A DNA stretch of 64,000 bases, taken from the NCBI GenBank assembly GCA_035582835.1, contig JAYKAV010003432.1:1853710-1917709 (forward strand), written 5' to 3'. The translations under genes and the position numbers were made by a program. The notes under the pieces were generated by a model that saw only the letters and a list, made by a program, of their open reading frames with translations, was not told where the DNA came from and did no database searches. This document shows, piece by piece, positions 1-11,300 of the stretch (positions are counted from its first letter, which is position 1; every line of letters starts with the position of its first letter). This stretch comes from Phoebastria nigripes (Eukaryota > Chordata > Aves > Procellariiformes > Diomedeidae).

Positions 1-741
1 CAAGGTGGCCAACAGTTGCACAGTTCCTGTTTTCTCAGGATCCCATCTGGCAGGCTGTAGCCTGACCTTGAGCCACACACCAATGAAGGGGAAGAAAAAT
101 GCTAAACACTTTTGAAAAGGCAATTCAGATTAAAGACATCTTTATTTGGCTACCTAACAGAGGTAGAGCAAGGCAAAGTATTTCTACCAATCACTCCGCT
201 CCATAGGTTGGGAATGAAGCCCAGGAAAGTAAGGAGATGATTGAAAATATATCCGAGCATTTCACAGTGCAATAGTAAATAAGACCACAGAAATCGCACA
301 ATAAAATTAGTTGTTTGATCTTACGTTCAAGGGAACCTAATATTGGACAGCTACTGACTAAAGCTTCCTACGTAGCTGACCTCTAAGGGAACATGACAGA
401 TTTGTTCACCACGATATCAAAACCGCTCTGCAATTGTTGGAGATATCTTTCTTCAAAGATTTGTTTGCAAATACTCAAACACATGCTCTAAGATGTTCAA
501 AGATTCGGTAAAGAAATCACTACATGAATGGCATAATACAATACATTTTCATGCCTTCAAAGGAGTTCAGCATTCGGTATCTAATTTCTAAAATACACTT
601 TTTACACAATAGTACATATAGTTCATACCACCACACTAAATCACCAACAGCAATTGACACCAATAAACTGTAAAAGGTTAATTTCTAGATTGTTATTTAA
701 TCTTCTATTTATGGAAATATTTTGGATTTATTTATCAGAAT

Positions 742-885
742 CTATTTCTGTTTCCTAAACAACCTGATGAGCTCCTTTGCTGGGACAGAGGACTGATTCA
801 TTGTGCCCTTGTAAAATGAAGGCAGAGTTACCACTATGACTTCGTAATAATCATTATTATCATTCAGTACAGGGATGAATTCACC
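742..885 (-). other. Possible terminal coding exon, gene unknown
   Basis: On the minus strand a pyrimidine-rich tract ends in TTTATTTTCTTTATAG at 886. An open frame of 47 codons follows directly, reading GEFIPVLNDNNDYYEV and ending in KELIRLFRKQK before a TAG at 744-742. An AATAAA polyadenylation signal (732-727) starts ten bases after the stop. Acceptor, open frame, stop and poly(A) signal together look like a last exon. I do not recognise the peptide, and no upstream partner exon was found. It does not fit the phase of MBD2 exon 1: joined to that donor it stops within seven codons. An open frame of this length can arise by chance, so confidence is low. Confidence 0.25.
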
Positions 886-3514
886 CTATAAAGAAAATAA
901 ATTTATTTTACACACTAAGACCCTATTAGGCAGCCTGGTTCAACCAGCATTCCCGATGCTACCCCAAACTTAAGCATGGGAGATTGTTACCATGCAATTC
1001 AGAGATCAATGCAAGAAATTGAGCCATGGAAATATAAAATAACACCCATTCCACTTAAACTTCTTTTTTACATTCTCCTTCCAACAAGCAAAACAAAAGG
1101 CAGCCAAAATACTCAAACTAAAACCTAAAGATGATCAGAGAAAACCTACACAAGAAAATTTGAGCTGACTTGTTTGTTATTATCATTGGCCTTTTGTTGG
1201 TTTTCATCTAAGTTTAGAAAAGCAGTTATGAGCAGTGAAGGAGAAAAGATGCAGACTTTCAGAAGAGATGAGAAGAACAAGATGGCAACTGAAAATTCTC
1301 CTCAATGAAGGCCAGCCCCTGAAGTGGGTGCACTGCAGAAAAAAGATACAGTAGGAGCAGCACTAAGAAATTAACAGGCAGCTAATGGCAGCAATTTTTT
1401 TCTTGCACAGAAGGTGAAGTACATTCTCAAAATTTAGACCTCACTATTAGGACTTGTTCTATGCTCTAATTACCTTTGGAAACAAAAAATTAATAAGCCT
1501 ATGTACAACATAAGCACAACTGAGCATCACTCAGGAAGTCATGACTTGCTTGCTTTTAAAGATAAAGGTAAAGGTCTCCCTAAAAAAAAAAAGGCAAAAA
1601 AAGGCGCACAGAATTAAACAAATCATACTGTCACTGGAAACTCTCCGGCATTTATCCTACTGTCAAACCACAAAACAAACTTCAAAGGGATGTCTGTTTG
1701 CCCCGTGGGTACACCTATACTGGAAAAGCTTTTGTAGTTAAACTTAACAGCCCATTAGAATCCACTGAAAGCGGTGTCAACTACTTGGCTTTTTTAATCT
1801 CGACTAGAAAAAAGTAGAGTAGTTCTTGCTTGTTTTTTTCCCACGAAGAACAAATGCATCAAAACAGGATATTAACTTGCTGCTGCTATGAAAGAAGTAA
1901 TTTCATGCCAGAGTTTAAGAAACATTTTTCACCAGGTAAACGCTCTAGGGGGTTAGATACACTAAAGGGATTTTACTGACAAAAAGAAGGGGTAAAGAAA
2001 GCAGAAGCTGAGATACCCATGTTCAAAGTTCCCACTTTACTCAGACTTTTGCAGGACTTTGGAAGCATGACTGAGTCTTTTGACAGGACAGCAGCACCCT
2101 CTACCTCATAGTACACTGAATAAATAATACATAAAAAAAAAACCATGATGCCAATTTACTACAGGCCTTACATAAATTGGTTACTACTAGGAGAGTCACT
2201 TAAAAAATGTTCTTTGTGTAGGTACAGTTTCTCAGACAACTTTGATTACAGTAAGATAACAACAGTTACGGCAAATTGGAAGTATGGTTCATACAAGCAC
2301 AGCAGCTTGGTTTAAACGAAAAATCAGATGTATAGCCTTAAATGTAATATCCTGTCTGTAGACAAAGTGAAAGAATACTCTCAGATTATCATTCTGCAGA
2401 TATGGGGAGGACATTATAAAGGACTCTGTAGGAAAGACAGACAAGCCATTCAGAAAGAAGACTTATTCTTCGTGAGGATGAACAAAACTTACTTTCCAGC
2501 CTGCCTTTGCTGTAAGTTGAGCGTTCACTTTATAGTATGGACGAGACGGTCATTAAGAGAATTCCTACCTTCTTTAAACTAGAAAAGATCACATACATTC
2601 CTGGCAGTTGCTACGTATCTCAAACTGATTCAAAAAAACACTGTTTTGTCTCAGTACCATCGTAATCTTCTTCTTGACTTTAATCCATATCATCGTCACT
2701 GTGACTATTCCTTGCTCTTGAGACAGAACATCTGTATTCACTACAATACGCGCTCGAGCTACAGGCACCGCACACCAGACCTATTGCTTGTACAACCTTC
2801 CAGGAAGTTACCTGATGTGTGGATTAAAGTCTAAACCAAGTATTTATTCTGAGAATGCTGTGCTGGTTTTGCATTTGTCCTACATTCAGTATCATGATTT
2901 CTAATGCACCATTCCCTAGATCAAATAAGTTTATATTACTAAATATAGTAATCCTCTCCTCCCTCAAACTNGGCTCCAGAAGAACTAGATTTTTCTCTAT
3001 CACCATTAACAAGGATTCTGCAAGCCAAGCCAGGCCTCTGGCGTCACCTGTGCAAGCCTACTACCCTCAAATCAAGACACACATGGAAATCTATTTCTTC
3101 TGACCGTTTGTATAAAATTAAGCAATTGGAAGTTTAACTGATTTATTCTGAAGATGTACAAACTTAAAATGCAATGTACATTTTCATCATCGTCCTACAG
3201 TTGCCAGAAAAGTGTGGTATTGCTCTTTAAGTGGTCATGCCAAATCCTGACGACGCAGGCTTTTAGAGAATATTAGTCTGTATAAGGCACACAAACCAAA
3301 ACCCACTTTGTACCCAACTACATATTTTAACAACATAGCGTTTATTAACATTTTTTTTTTTCCTCTTTTTCTCCAACAGAGCTAGAGTGACATAACTCTT
3401 TTGAATGTATTTGGCCTGCTCTACTTACTGGATCAAAACAGATTTTCATTTGTTTTAAATATAGCAGTGCTGAAATCTGCCTCATAGCTATAACAGAATG
3501 AAAAATGGGGAGAA

Positions 3515-3581
3515 GAAAAAAAAAAAAAAAATCTCGGTGGTCGCCGTATCATTAAAAAAAAAAAAAAAAAAAAAAAAAAAC

Positions 3582-3610
<29 letters not shown>
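3515..3610. other. Illumina P5 adapter embedded in poly(A): assembly artefact
   Basis: Positions 3531-3553 are a perfect 23-base match to the reverse complement of the Illumina P5 flow-cell end; the forward strand begins ATCTCGGTGGTCGCCGTATC. It is flanked by A runs at 3515-3530 and 3554-3610, as expected when a read passes through the insert and adapter and then yields homopolymer calls. This is library sequence, not bird DNA. The long lysine and phenylalanine frames that cross it are meaningless. Confidence 0.95.
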
Positions 3611-3612
<2 letters not shown>

Positions 3613-6332
3613 AAGATAAATTTCCTATGCCAGTCCTGCCTGCAGCCATAAAAACATTTTTTATTTGTTTCACTTTGGTTGTGCAGAAGTAGTCCTGTTC
3701 CTGAACAGAAGTTATTTCTCTAGACATAAATGACTACTTATTTTTCCAAACCTGTAATCTGTAGTGAAATCAACAAACTCTAAGCTATGAGTTGCCTGGT
3801 AAGTTTTTAGTTTCAATTTTGCGGTTGTTTGGCAGAAGATCTGCATCACTGCTAACCATGCTGGAAGGCGTCCTAAAATTTGAAACATTTATTCCTACCA
3901 CTTTCCCACATTAAAAAGACAGAATTCTGGAGTCAGTGATGAGCAGATTACAGTCTTGCATCTTCAACAAAAATTGTGTTAAAGAGTTTCTTAACAGGGT
4001 TTTAGGCAACAGCAGCGGCAAAATCTGAAGGATGAAGGCTCAGATCATTACACAGAAGGGGCTAACCTCAAAAGCTGTGTTTTGATCTAGTTTAGTATTT
4101 GTGAAGTATTTCCACCACACCCCTCTTTTAATAGCTTTTTTAGGATAATCACAAAGGTCAGAAGACTCATGGATATATGTGAAGAGGGGCAAAAAACATC
4201 CTACCAGAAACTACTGGAAGTGTTTTACTTTACCTGAGCAACTGGTTCACATCTTCCTAAAGCGTGACATGTTAAAATACCATAAAGCAGTCCTGAAACA
4301 GGCAATTTTCAAAATGCAAATAAGGTAGATTGCAATATGTATTAATCTTGCAAGAGTTGTTCTTAATTACTATTATTATTTAGACCATCACAGTAAATGA
4401 AGCTTTGTTCAATCCCTTTTTGGTTTTTTTCTAGCCTTAAGAAATCATAAAAACATAAACCTCAGGTTTTTAGTCAGCTAACTAAGGTGCCTTAATGAGG
4501 TTACATATCATTCTTTGCAAAGCAAAAACTAAAACCTGGAAATACTCGAACTTACTGCATTTTTCCCATGTTTTCATAGTTTAATTAAGGATCTGTAATA
4601 CATAAAACACTGACACCCCTATATTCTGACGGGACAAACATGTGGCTAAACTCAAGTGTCTTTAAAACAGGTCATTCTGAGCAAACAGCTGAAGTTACTT
4701 GGGCTTTCTACATTAAACATATTCCAGCACAGTCAGCAGTGACTGTCTGGCTTGAGAAAAGTCTGGCATTTAATTCTGGAAAGAATAATCCTACGCAGAA
4801 AGTTCAGTTTAGCAATCTGCAGAAAACCAGGACCCATCCAGAAAACAGGATTCCAGTTGTAGACTCAAGCGCAATTGTTCAGACAGGCTTCACAAGGCAG
4901 CACCGCAGAAAGGAAAGGCAGATGCAAAGAGATAGACAGTGATGCCAGATGCTACCCAATCATCTGCTGCAATATTAGCATACGGTTGGGAGCGCAAGTT
5001 AGACAAAGGCGGTAAGACAAAACCAGAATTGTCTAAAAAAGTTTTCAATCGGATTCATTCAAAAAGCTCACGAAAAATCAACATTCCTCTTCCACATCTA
5101 GCGATCCTTTTGTCAGATGTTTAATTTTCTTCAGCAGCAACATGTGATGGGTCAAATGATGCCATATTCAACACTGGTAGAAGCTGACTTTTCCATTAGC
5201 TGGTATCTGAGAGGGAGCAAGCATGACTTCTCACTCCTCCAGCTGGGCAGCAGAAAGACTGAGTCCACTCATTGCAACAAAAGGAGACTGCTAGGCCTGC
5301 TCGGAAACAGCGATGTTAGGGAGAGGTTTCAGGTGTGGCTCATCAGATGCANATAGAGCTATAAATAGAGGTGCTGTGGGTAAGAGGTTAGCCGTTGCAG
5401 AAGACAGCTTCCTCTGCTGTGCAGCAGGCTGGACTTACAGAAGCATGGCCTAAGAGCAAGACTTCAGAATTTATTTGATTTCTGCCTTGAGAAAAGAACT
5501 ACCTTTTCAGTTTCTGAAAGCAAGCAGGAGGGTGAAACAAAATTAGGTTGCTGTTGCTTCTCTTGGTTTTACTATAACCTGCGCAGTAATAACGAGAACA
5601 TTTAGCAGTGGCAAGACTTCTCCAATTTTCACATGCTTTTAACTTTGCTAAAATTTCAACTTTTGTTACTAATGGTAAGCTTCCTAATTCAGTGTGGTGT
5701 GTGTGTCCCCCGCCAATGACCTAACTATTTTGGTAGGACGTCTTGGGTACAGATTATGGCAACTCTGACTTAGTTTAAATGCAGGGGAGCATTCTCTTTA
5801 GGCTGATCCTGCTCTACCAAAAAGCTAGGCTCGGGAGGGTTGTCACGGGCCAGCGTGCAGCAGCACTAGCACTCCTCTCCCAAGGGAAAACCGGGCTGAG
5901 GGGCTCCTCACAAGCCCTGCTAGCTCCCCGGCTGCCCAGCTGTCAGCCCTGCACTCAGCCAGCCCTGCGCTGGCAGTCGCCCGGTGGTGGCAGGGAACCA
6001 TGCAGCATCGCTACAGACAGCCGGCGGCTCCTCCCGGGCGAGGGGCACGGCTGGCTGCCCGGGGCTCCTGCACACGCGGCAGGAGGAGCTCCGGCGGGGG
6101 GGGCCTGGCCTCCAGCCCGCCCTGCGGGCGCCTCTCCCCCAGGCCCCCCACGCCGCCAGCCGCTGTCCTGCGCCCACGGCCCCCGCAGGCGGCGGCCAAC
6201 CGATCCCCACCGCCGCCCCCGGGGCTGGGCTGCCTCGGGGCGCTGCCCGAGAGACGCCCGTCCGCCCCCTCCTCTCCCGGCACCGGCGCTCTCCTCAGCG
6301 CGGCCGTGAGGGCCGCTCCAACCAACGGCCCC

Positions 6333-6790
6333 TGTCAGGCGGGCGGCGGCGGGAGGGGGCCGGCCCCGACCACCCAGCGGCCCCTGACAGGAGGCGGCGG
6401 GAGGGGACCGGCCTCTCCCCCTTGACGGGGGAGCCGTGGCGGGAGGGCACCGGCCTCACCCCCCTGACGGGCGGGCCGTGGCGGGAGGGCACCGGCCCTC
6501 TGACAGGCGGGCGGCGGCGTGCGGGGACCGGCCCCGTCCTCCCACCGGCCCCTGACAGGCGGGCGGCGGGAGCGGACCGAGCCCCTCAGCCGCCCCCTGG
6601 CAGGCGAACCGCGGCGGGAGGGGAGCGGCGCCTCCCTGACAGGCGGGCGACAGGAGGGGACCGGCCCTCTGACAGGCGGGCCGGCGGGAGGGGAGCGGGA
6701 CTCCCCGCGGCCCCTGACAGGCGGGCGGCGGGAGGGGAGCGGGACCGGCCCCGACCGTCCCCGCCGCCCCTGACAGGGGGGAGCTCGGGG
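6333..6790. repeat. GC-rich minisatellite in MBD2 intron 1
   Basis: About ten imperfect tandem copies of a roughly 30-60 base unit are built around CCCTGACAGGCGGGCGG followed by CGGGAGGGGACCGG. Unit length and sequence vary between copies (CTGACAGGCGGGC, TTGACGGGGGAGC and CTGACGGGCGGGC variants). The G-run strand could form G-quadruplexes. The array runs to within 30 bases of the assembly gap at 6819, so its true length is probably greater. Confidence 0.8.
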
Positions 6791-6818
6791 AGCAGGTGGC
6801 GGGACCGGGGCGCGGGGC

Positions 6819-6873
6819 NNNNNNNNNNNNNNNNNNNNNNNNNNNNNNNNNNNNNNNNNNNNNNNNNNNNNNN
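6819..6873. other. Assembly gap (55 Ns)
   Basis: A run of 55 Ns lies immediately after the minisatellite in very GC-rich sequence. The size is probably a placeholder, and the missing sequence is likely more of the GC-rich repeat or intron. Frames that read across it are not real. Confidence 0.98.
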
Positions 6874-6945
6874 CCCTGCCCGGGCCAGCCCCGTCCCGCC
6901 GGCGGAGCGGACTGTCACGGGCCGGGCGGCCCCGCCGGCACGTAC

Positions 6946-7058
6946 CTGAAGTAGTAGACATCGCTCTTGCCGGCGCTGAGGCCCGACTTGCGGATCACCT
7001 CTTCCTTCTTCCAGCCCGGGGGCAGCGCGGGGCAGTCCATCCTGCCCTGCTTCTCCAT
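6946..7058 (-). CDS. MBD2: Methyl-CpG-binding domain protein 2, coding exon 1 (5' part of gene)
   Basis: MBD2 binds methylated CpG and recruits the NuRD deacetylase-remodelling complex in the nucleus. The exon encodes 37 residues from ATG at 7058. They start MEKQGRMDCPALPPGWKK and end at the SDVYYF strand of the MBD fold, the diagnostic first half of the MBD2 domain; MBD3 differs at several of these positions. It ends in phase 2 at a clear donor (CAG|GTACGTG on the minus strand). The rest of the gene is beyond the left edge. The upstream frame has no ATG before an in-frame TAG at 7385-7383 and would read poly-Arg and poly-Leu, so this is the only sensible AUG start. The product would be like the short mammalian MBD2b form, without the long Gly/Arg-rich N terminus of MBD2a. 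Confidence 0.93.
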
Positions 7059-7094
7059 GCACTGGGCGCAGGGCCCGAGGCGGCGGCGGCGGCG

Positions 7095-7143
7095 GAGGAG
7101 GAGGAGGAGGAGGAGGAGAAGCAGGAGGAGGAGGAGGAGCAGG
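7095..7143. repeat. GGA/TCC microsatellite in MBD2 5' leader
   Basis: Nearly pure (GGA)n, interrupted by GAA and GCA triplets, follows a short (CGG)n run at 7080-7095. It lies just upstream of the MBD2 start codon on the minus strand, so the leader would be CCT-rich. Such purine/pyrimidine asymmetric tracts are common in promoter-proximal CpG islands. Confidence 0.85.
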
Positions 7144-8361
7144 AGGGACGAGCGGGGAAGGGGCTCGCCCGGCGCCCAGCCCCCGGCGCTCTCAACAAGA
7201 GCTTTATTGTTCCCGGACGCGGCCGGGGCCGGGACCCCCTGGCGATGGCGGCCGCGGCGCGCTGCTCGGCGCCAGGAGCGCGGGCTGCGCGCGCAGCCGG
7301 CGGAGCGCTCACCCGGCGCCCGCTTCCGCGGCCGAGCCCCGGAATCCGTGTCAGCGGCCCTCCGAGCGGGGCGCGGCGCGGCCTAGAGGGGCCAGAGCGG
7401 CCAACCCCGCCGACCATAGAGAGCGCCGTAGGCGGGACAGAGCGGCCGCGGCGGTGCCGGCGCCGGGGCGGGCAGGGGCACGGGCTGCCATCGCCGGCAT
7501 CTTCGGGCGCCTGAGGACGTCCGGCGGGAGGGAGCTGCAGCGGGAGGGCTCGGGCTCTCCGGCGGCGGAGGCTGGAGGAACCGCAGAGCCGGCGCTGGGG
7601 CAGGAGGAAACCGTCCGTCGCGTCCCGCTTGTCCCCCAGCGTGAGGGAGAGCGGTGCTCGGCGGCTGCGGGGGCTGGTGTGGGGACGTGCTGCGGCATTA
7701 GAGCCCAGCGGGGCAGGGACGGCAACAAACCTGCCCTACCATAAACCTGAATTCACCCATTTTCTCCTCCGCGGTGTCCACGAACAAAACGCTTCCCTGG
7801 ACCCCCCACGTTCAGTTTATTCGTGTTCCAACCACCGCGACGCCTTCCCCTCACCGGGCCGACCGCCCTCAGCGGGGGGGCCGCTGCCCTCCCGGGACCC
7901 GCGGGCTCTGCCGAGCTCCGGGCGCTCCGGGCGCTTTCCCGCAGCACGACGCTGACTTCCCGTCGGACACCCGGCAGTCCCGTCACGGAGCCGCCGCTTC
8001 TCGACGGCCCCGCCGCCACAGCGCAAAGCCCACATGGCACAACCGAAGGGCTGCGTCCCCACGTCTCTCCTCGGGAGGTCCCCGTGCCCCCGCTCTCCTG
8101 GCCCCGCGCCCCCCTCAGAGCCGGCCGCCCTCCCGCGGGGTCCCTCAGGGCGCCGGGGCCGGGCTCGGCGGCCTCGCAGCCTGCAGGCGTCCGGCGGAGG
8201 CCCCGGCCCTCACCCGCCGCCCCGGCCGCGGCGCTAGGACCTGCGCGGCGCGGCCCTTCGGCCGCCTCCTCCGCGGGGCGGGCGCAGCGCGAAGGGAGCC
8301 GCGGGAGCGCGGCCGTCCCCGCCGGCGGCGGCGGTTGGAGGGAGCGGCTCTGCGGCGGCGG

Positions 8362-8376
8362 ATGAGTCAGCCCTGA
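8362..8376 (+). promoter_or_regulatory. Short upstream ORF before the POLI start
   Basis: ATG AGT CAG CCC TGA encodes a four-residue peptide that ends six bases before the POLI ATG at 8383. If transcription starts upstream of 8362, ribosomes would meet it first, and the very short spacing would disfavour re-initiation at the main start. Transcript 5' ends are not visible in the sequence, so its use is unproven. Confidence 0.4.
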
Positions 8377-8382
8377 GGCGGC

Positions 8383-11300
8383 ATGGAGCCCTTCCCGCCG
8401 CCCACGGAGGAGGACGAGGAGGACTGGCTTCGCCCGCAGCCGGGCGGCGGGGCCGCTCCGCCCGCCCCGTGTGAGCGCGGGCCGCGGGCGGCGGCGGGGC
8501 GGGGCGGGAAGCAATGGCGCCGGCTGCTGAGGGGAGCGGCGGCAGCAGCCGCCGCGGACCGGAGCCCGCGTCCCGCGGCGACCCCGGCGGCTCGCCCGGG
8601 ACCGAGCGCGGCCCGCTCCGCGCTGAAGCGCTGCCTTCTTCCGCGGGCAGGGTCTCCGCGGCTCGGGCACACGCGTGGGGCCGGGAAGGCGGAGTTGCCC
8701 CGCCGGGATGAAAAGGCAGGAGCTGCGTGGGGGCGTCCGAGCCCGAGCCGCGTCCCTGCCCTCCGAGGAGAACAGATGCGAGCTCCTTGCGGGAGCCGTG
8801 AGGAGGGGAGGGCCTCTCCGCGGCAGCCATAACCCTGCCTTTTTTTTTTAATTATTTCTGTGATCCTGCCGGTAGCCGCTCTGCTTCTCCACTTAGAACG
8901 AGACCTCAGTAGACATTAAAAACACCCCCCCCACCGCCCCCAAAACAGCATACCAGGGTTTCATTTGGACTATACCAACTAATTGGGGTTATTTTCAGCT
9001 TAGAGAAATAAAAGCCTTTTTTTTTTTTTTTTTTTCTTTAACTTGGCGGGCTTGTTTTCATAGCAGCGTTTGCTGTTTGTTGGATGGCGATTTGCCATCC
9101 TCATTGGCCACCCCGGGAAAGGCGGATATCTGATAGAGCTATCTTAGCGGAGTTAAAGACAGATTATTTTACAGAAATATATTTAAAAGAATTTGAACAG
9201 TGTTCCACTGTGAAAGGATGTTGTATCAGTAAAGCGATGTTCTAAAATGGTTCAGTGAAAAACAAATACAACTGACCATCTGAAAACGGGAGTGTTTAGT
9301 AGTAAGCCGAGTTGCTATGGATGACTTACGCTCGTAAGTAATCCTAGAAATAATGCAGCACTAGAATTAGTATAAAACTTGTAAAGTTTATATTCTTCTT
9401 GTAATACCTGTTTATTAATATGGATTAATTTAAAAAAAATTGTTACATCACATGTAAGGTGGCTAGTAATTTTTAATCTGTTCATTTACTTTCCTTGCAG
9501 CAGGCCACAGCAACTCTGTATNGGCAAGAAGCGCAGCATGCAGAGTGATTGTGCACGTTGACTTGGACTGCTTTTATGCACAAGTAGAAATGATCCGTAA
9601 TCCTGAATTAAGAGACAAGCCTTTAGGTACGAGTTACTTTGCTGTTAATTTGGGGATTATGTGTATTCAGGCAGAAGAAACGAAGGACATGAATAAACTA
9701 AGGACATGCCTGCGTGGTGAGATACGGGCAGTCACACCGGAGCTGTAACCACATCCAGAGGGAGCAAGGTGCAGTCCAGACTCCGTGTAGCTGTGACTAC
9801 AAGATTAATAGATCCCCTTGAGCACAAGTACAGGCACTTGCCGACGTGTCTGAGCAGTTCTGGGGACTGAAGCTGGTTTATAACGTACATGGGCGTAGAG
9901 AGGGCTGAGCTCCACAGATGAGCCTGAGCCTTTTGACACAGTCATGCTTAAAGCATGCTTTATTCCATCCAGAAGTTGAGAATGAATGCGAGGCAGTCAG
10001 CAGTGTCTACAATCAGTGGAGAAAGTACATCCTAAAACGACTATTACATAAGAGCACTTTCATGGGTAAGATTGCCTGAAAAGGCCCAAAATTAAGAGCG
10101 ATATTACAATGGCAAAAAATATCTATAAGGTTTTACAATGTTCTTACCGCCCAGTAATCTAAATCAAGAGAGCTGTCCTTCTCATAGTTTTGTAAAATAA
10201 GACTGTTGTGTTGGTTTGTTTGTGCTATGGTGTTGCGTTCTGATCAAAGCATATGCTTCGCAGCCTTTGCAGTGGCATGAAAGTACTGTGGTCTTCTGTG
10301 AAGTACCAAGAAACCTAAACTTTAAAAAACATTTAACCTTTATTTTTAGGTGTACAACAGAAATACATCGTAGTTACCTGTAACTATGAAGCCAGAAAAC
10401 TTGGAGTTAAGAAACTGATGTCTGTCAAGGATGCTAAAGAGAAGTGTCCTCAGCTGATACTGGTTAATGGAGAAGATCTAACTCCATACAGGGAAATGTC
10501 GTACAAGGTTACAGGTACAAAATTAACAATTTTTCAGTAGAGGACAAACACTTTCTGTTAAACTCTGTGTGCACGTGCATATGTGTGCAATAGTATATGA
10601 CATTTTCCTGCTCTAAAAGTTCTTATTGGAATGAGCCTCATACCATGGCAATACTACTTACAGTTGTGCAATGTCAGTATTTCATCAAATAAGCTATTAG
10701 ACTTGGTTGCAATCTGGGTCAGGCACTATAAATGTACCATACTGATGTTATATGGGATCTGTATGCTGGGTTAGGATTATGCCCATGTAGTTCTTTAGGA
10801 ACAATTTTTCTTATTTAAATACTGACTGCAGTAATGTATTTCCAAATGTGAAGCAATGGAGGACAGAACGCTGAAGGCTTCAAGTGGGTGAACTTCTCCA
10901 GTATCTCTTAATTAAATTATATGCCAGCATTGTCATTGATTACTGCTTTTATCATTAGCAGTGTTAGCAGGTGAAATAGTTAATAACTTAAAAGTGAAAG
11001 CCCACCTAGCTGGGAAACAGATTTCCTTAGGAGAAAGTACTGCAGAAGTTAAGAACTAAAATTTCAAAAAGAAATGAGGAAAGAAAGAAGAGATTTGGGG
11101 AGAAGAAAAGCAGATGACGGAGGTAGTTGTGGGATGAAGAAATACTCCTCTTCTTCACCTTTGCTAAAATNAGTGCCTTACTATTTTTTCTGGAAGAGAA
11201 CACAGTTTCTCTTCATGCAATCATTCTACTTGATTCCGTGGGAAATCGGCTGTGGAGTGATGCAGACACGAAAACCTCACATTATTAGTTGTGTGCATAT

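Larger units (their letters stand above)
1..6945 (-). other. Noncoding: probable MBD2 intron 1
   Basis: This stretch lies downstream, on the minus strand, of the splice donor of MBD2 exon 1 (GT at 6945-6944), so it is most simply the first MBD2 intron. MBD2 exon 2, which should continue the methyl-CpG-binding domain with an SPSGKKFRSKPQ-like segment, is not visible and presumably lies beyond the left edge. Positions 1-5800 are AT-rich and unique-looking, with A and T runs. Positions 5840-6945 are CpG-island sequence with a minisatellite. One possible terminal exon (742-885) and an adapter artefact (3531-3553) are listed separately. The H/ACA snoRNA SNORA37 is, as I recall, inside human MBD2; I could not recognise a counterpart by eye. 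Confidence 0.55.
5840..8830. promoter_or_regulatory. CpG island and head-to-head promoter of MBD2 and POLI
   Basis: GC and CpG density rise sharply near 5840 and fall after 8830. The MBD2 start codon (7058, minus) and the POLI start codon (8383, plus) face each other 1.3 kb apart inside the island, the usual layout of a shared housekeeping promoter. No TATA box is apparent. A TGAGTCA AP-1-type heptamer lies at 8363-8369, next to the POLI start. The many long open frames on both strands here are a by-product of high GC content and are not annotated. Confidence 0.8.

Noticed and set aside
2680..2811. Minus-strand 43-residue frame after a CAG, ending in SHSDDDMD and a TAA
   Set aside because: It looked exon-like, but the tract before the CAG is not pyrimidine-rich, the upstream frame is closed and I recognise no family. 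Too short to claim.
3488..3727. Poly-Phe and poly-Lys frames
   Set aside because: Products of A/T runs around the embedded Illumina adapter.
4640..4942. 100-codon plus-strand frame in the presumed MBD2 intron
   Set aside because: No recognisable motif, no splice context, composition typical of chance; a single frame of this size is expected in 64 kb.
5779..6949. Long Pro/Arg/Ala-rich plus-strand frames, up to 321 codons
   Set aside because: They lie in a CpG island and minisatellite, read through the 55-N gap, have no splice or family support, and are expected from very high GC content.
7753..8670. A 305-codon minus-strand frame opposite POLI exon 1
   Set aside because: Low-complexity Arg/Pro/Gly/Ala composition, antisense to a real exon in the CpG island. 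No recognisable domain.
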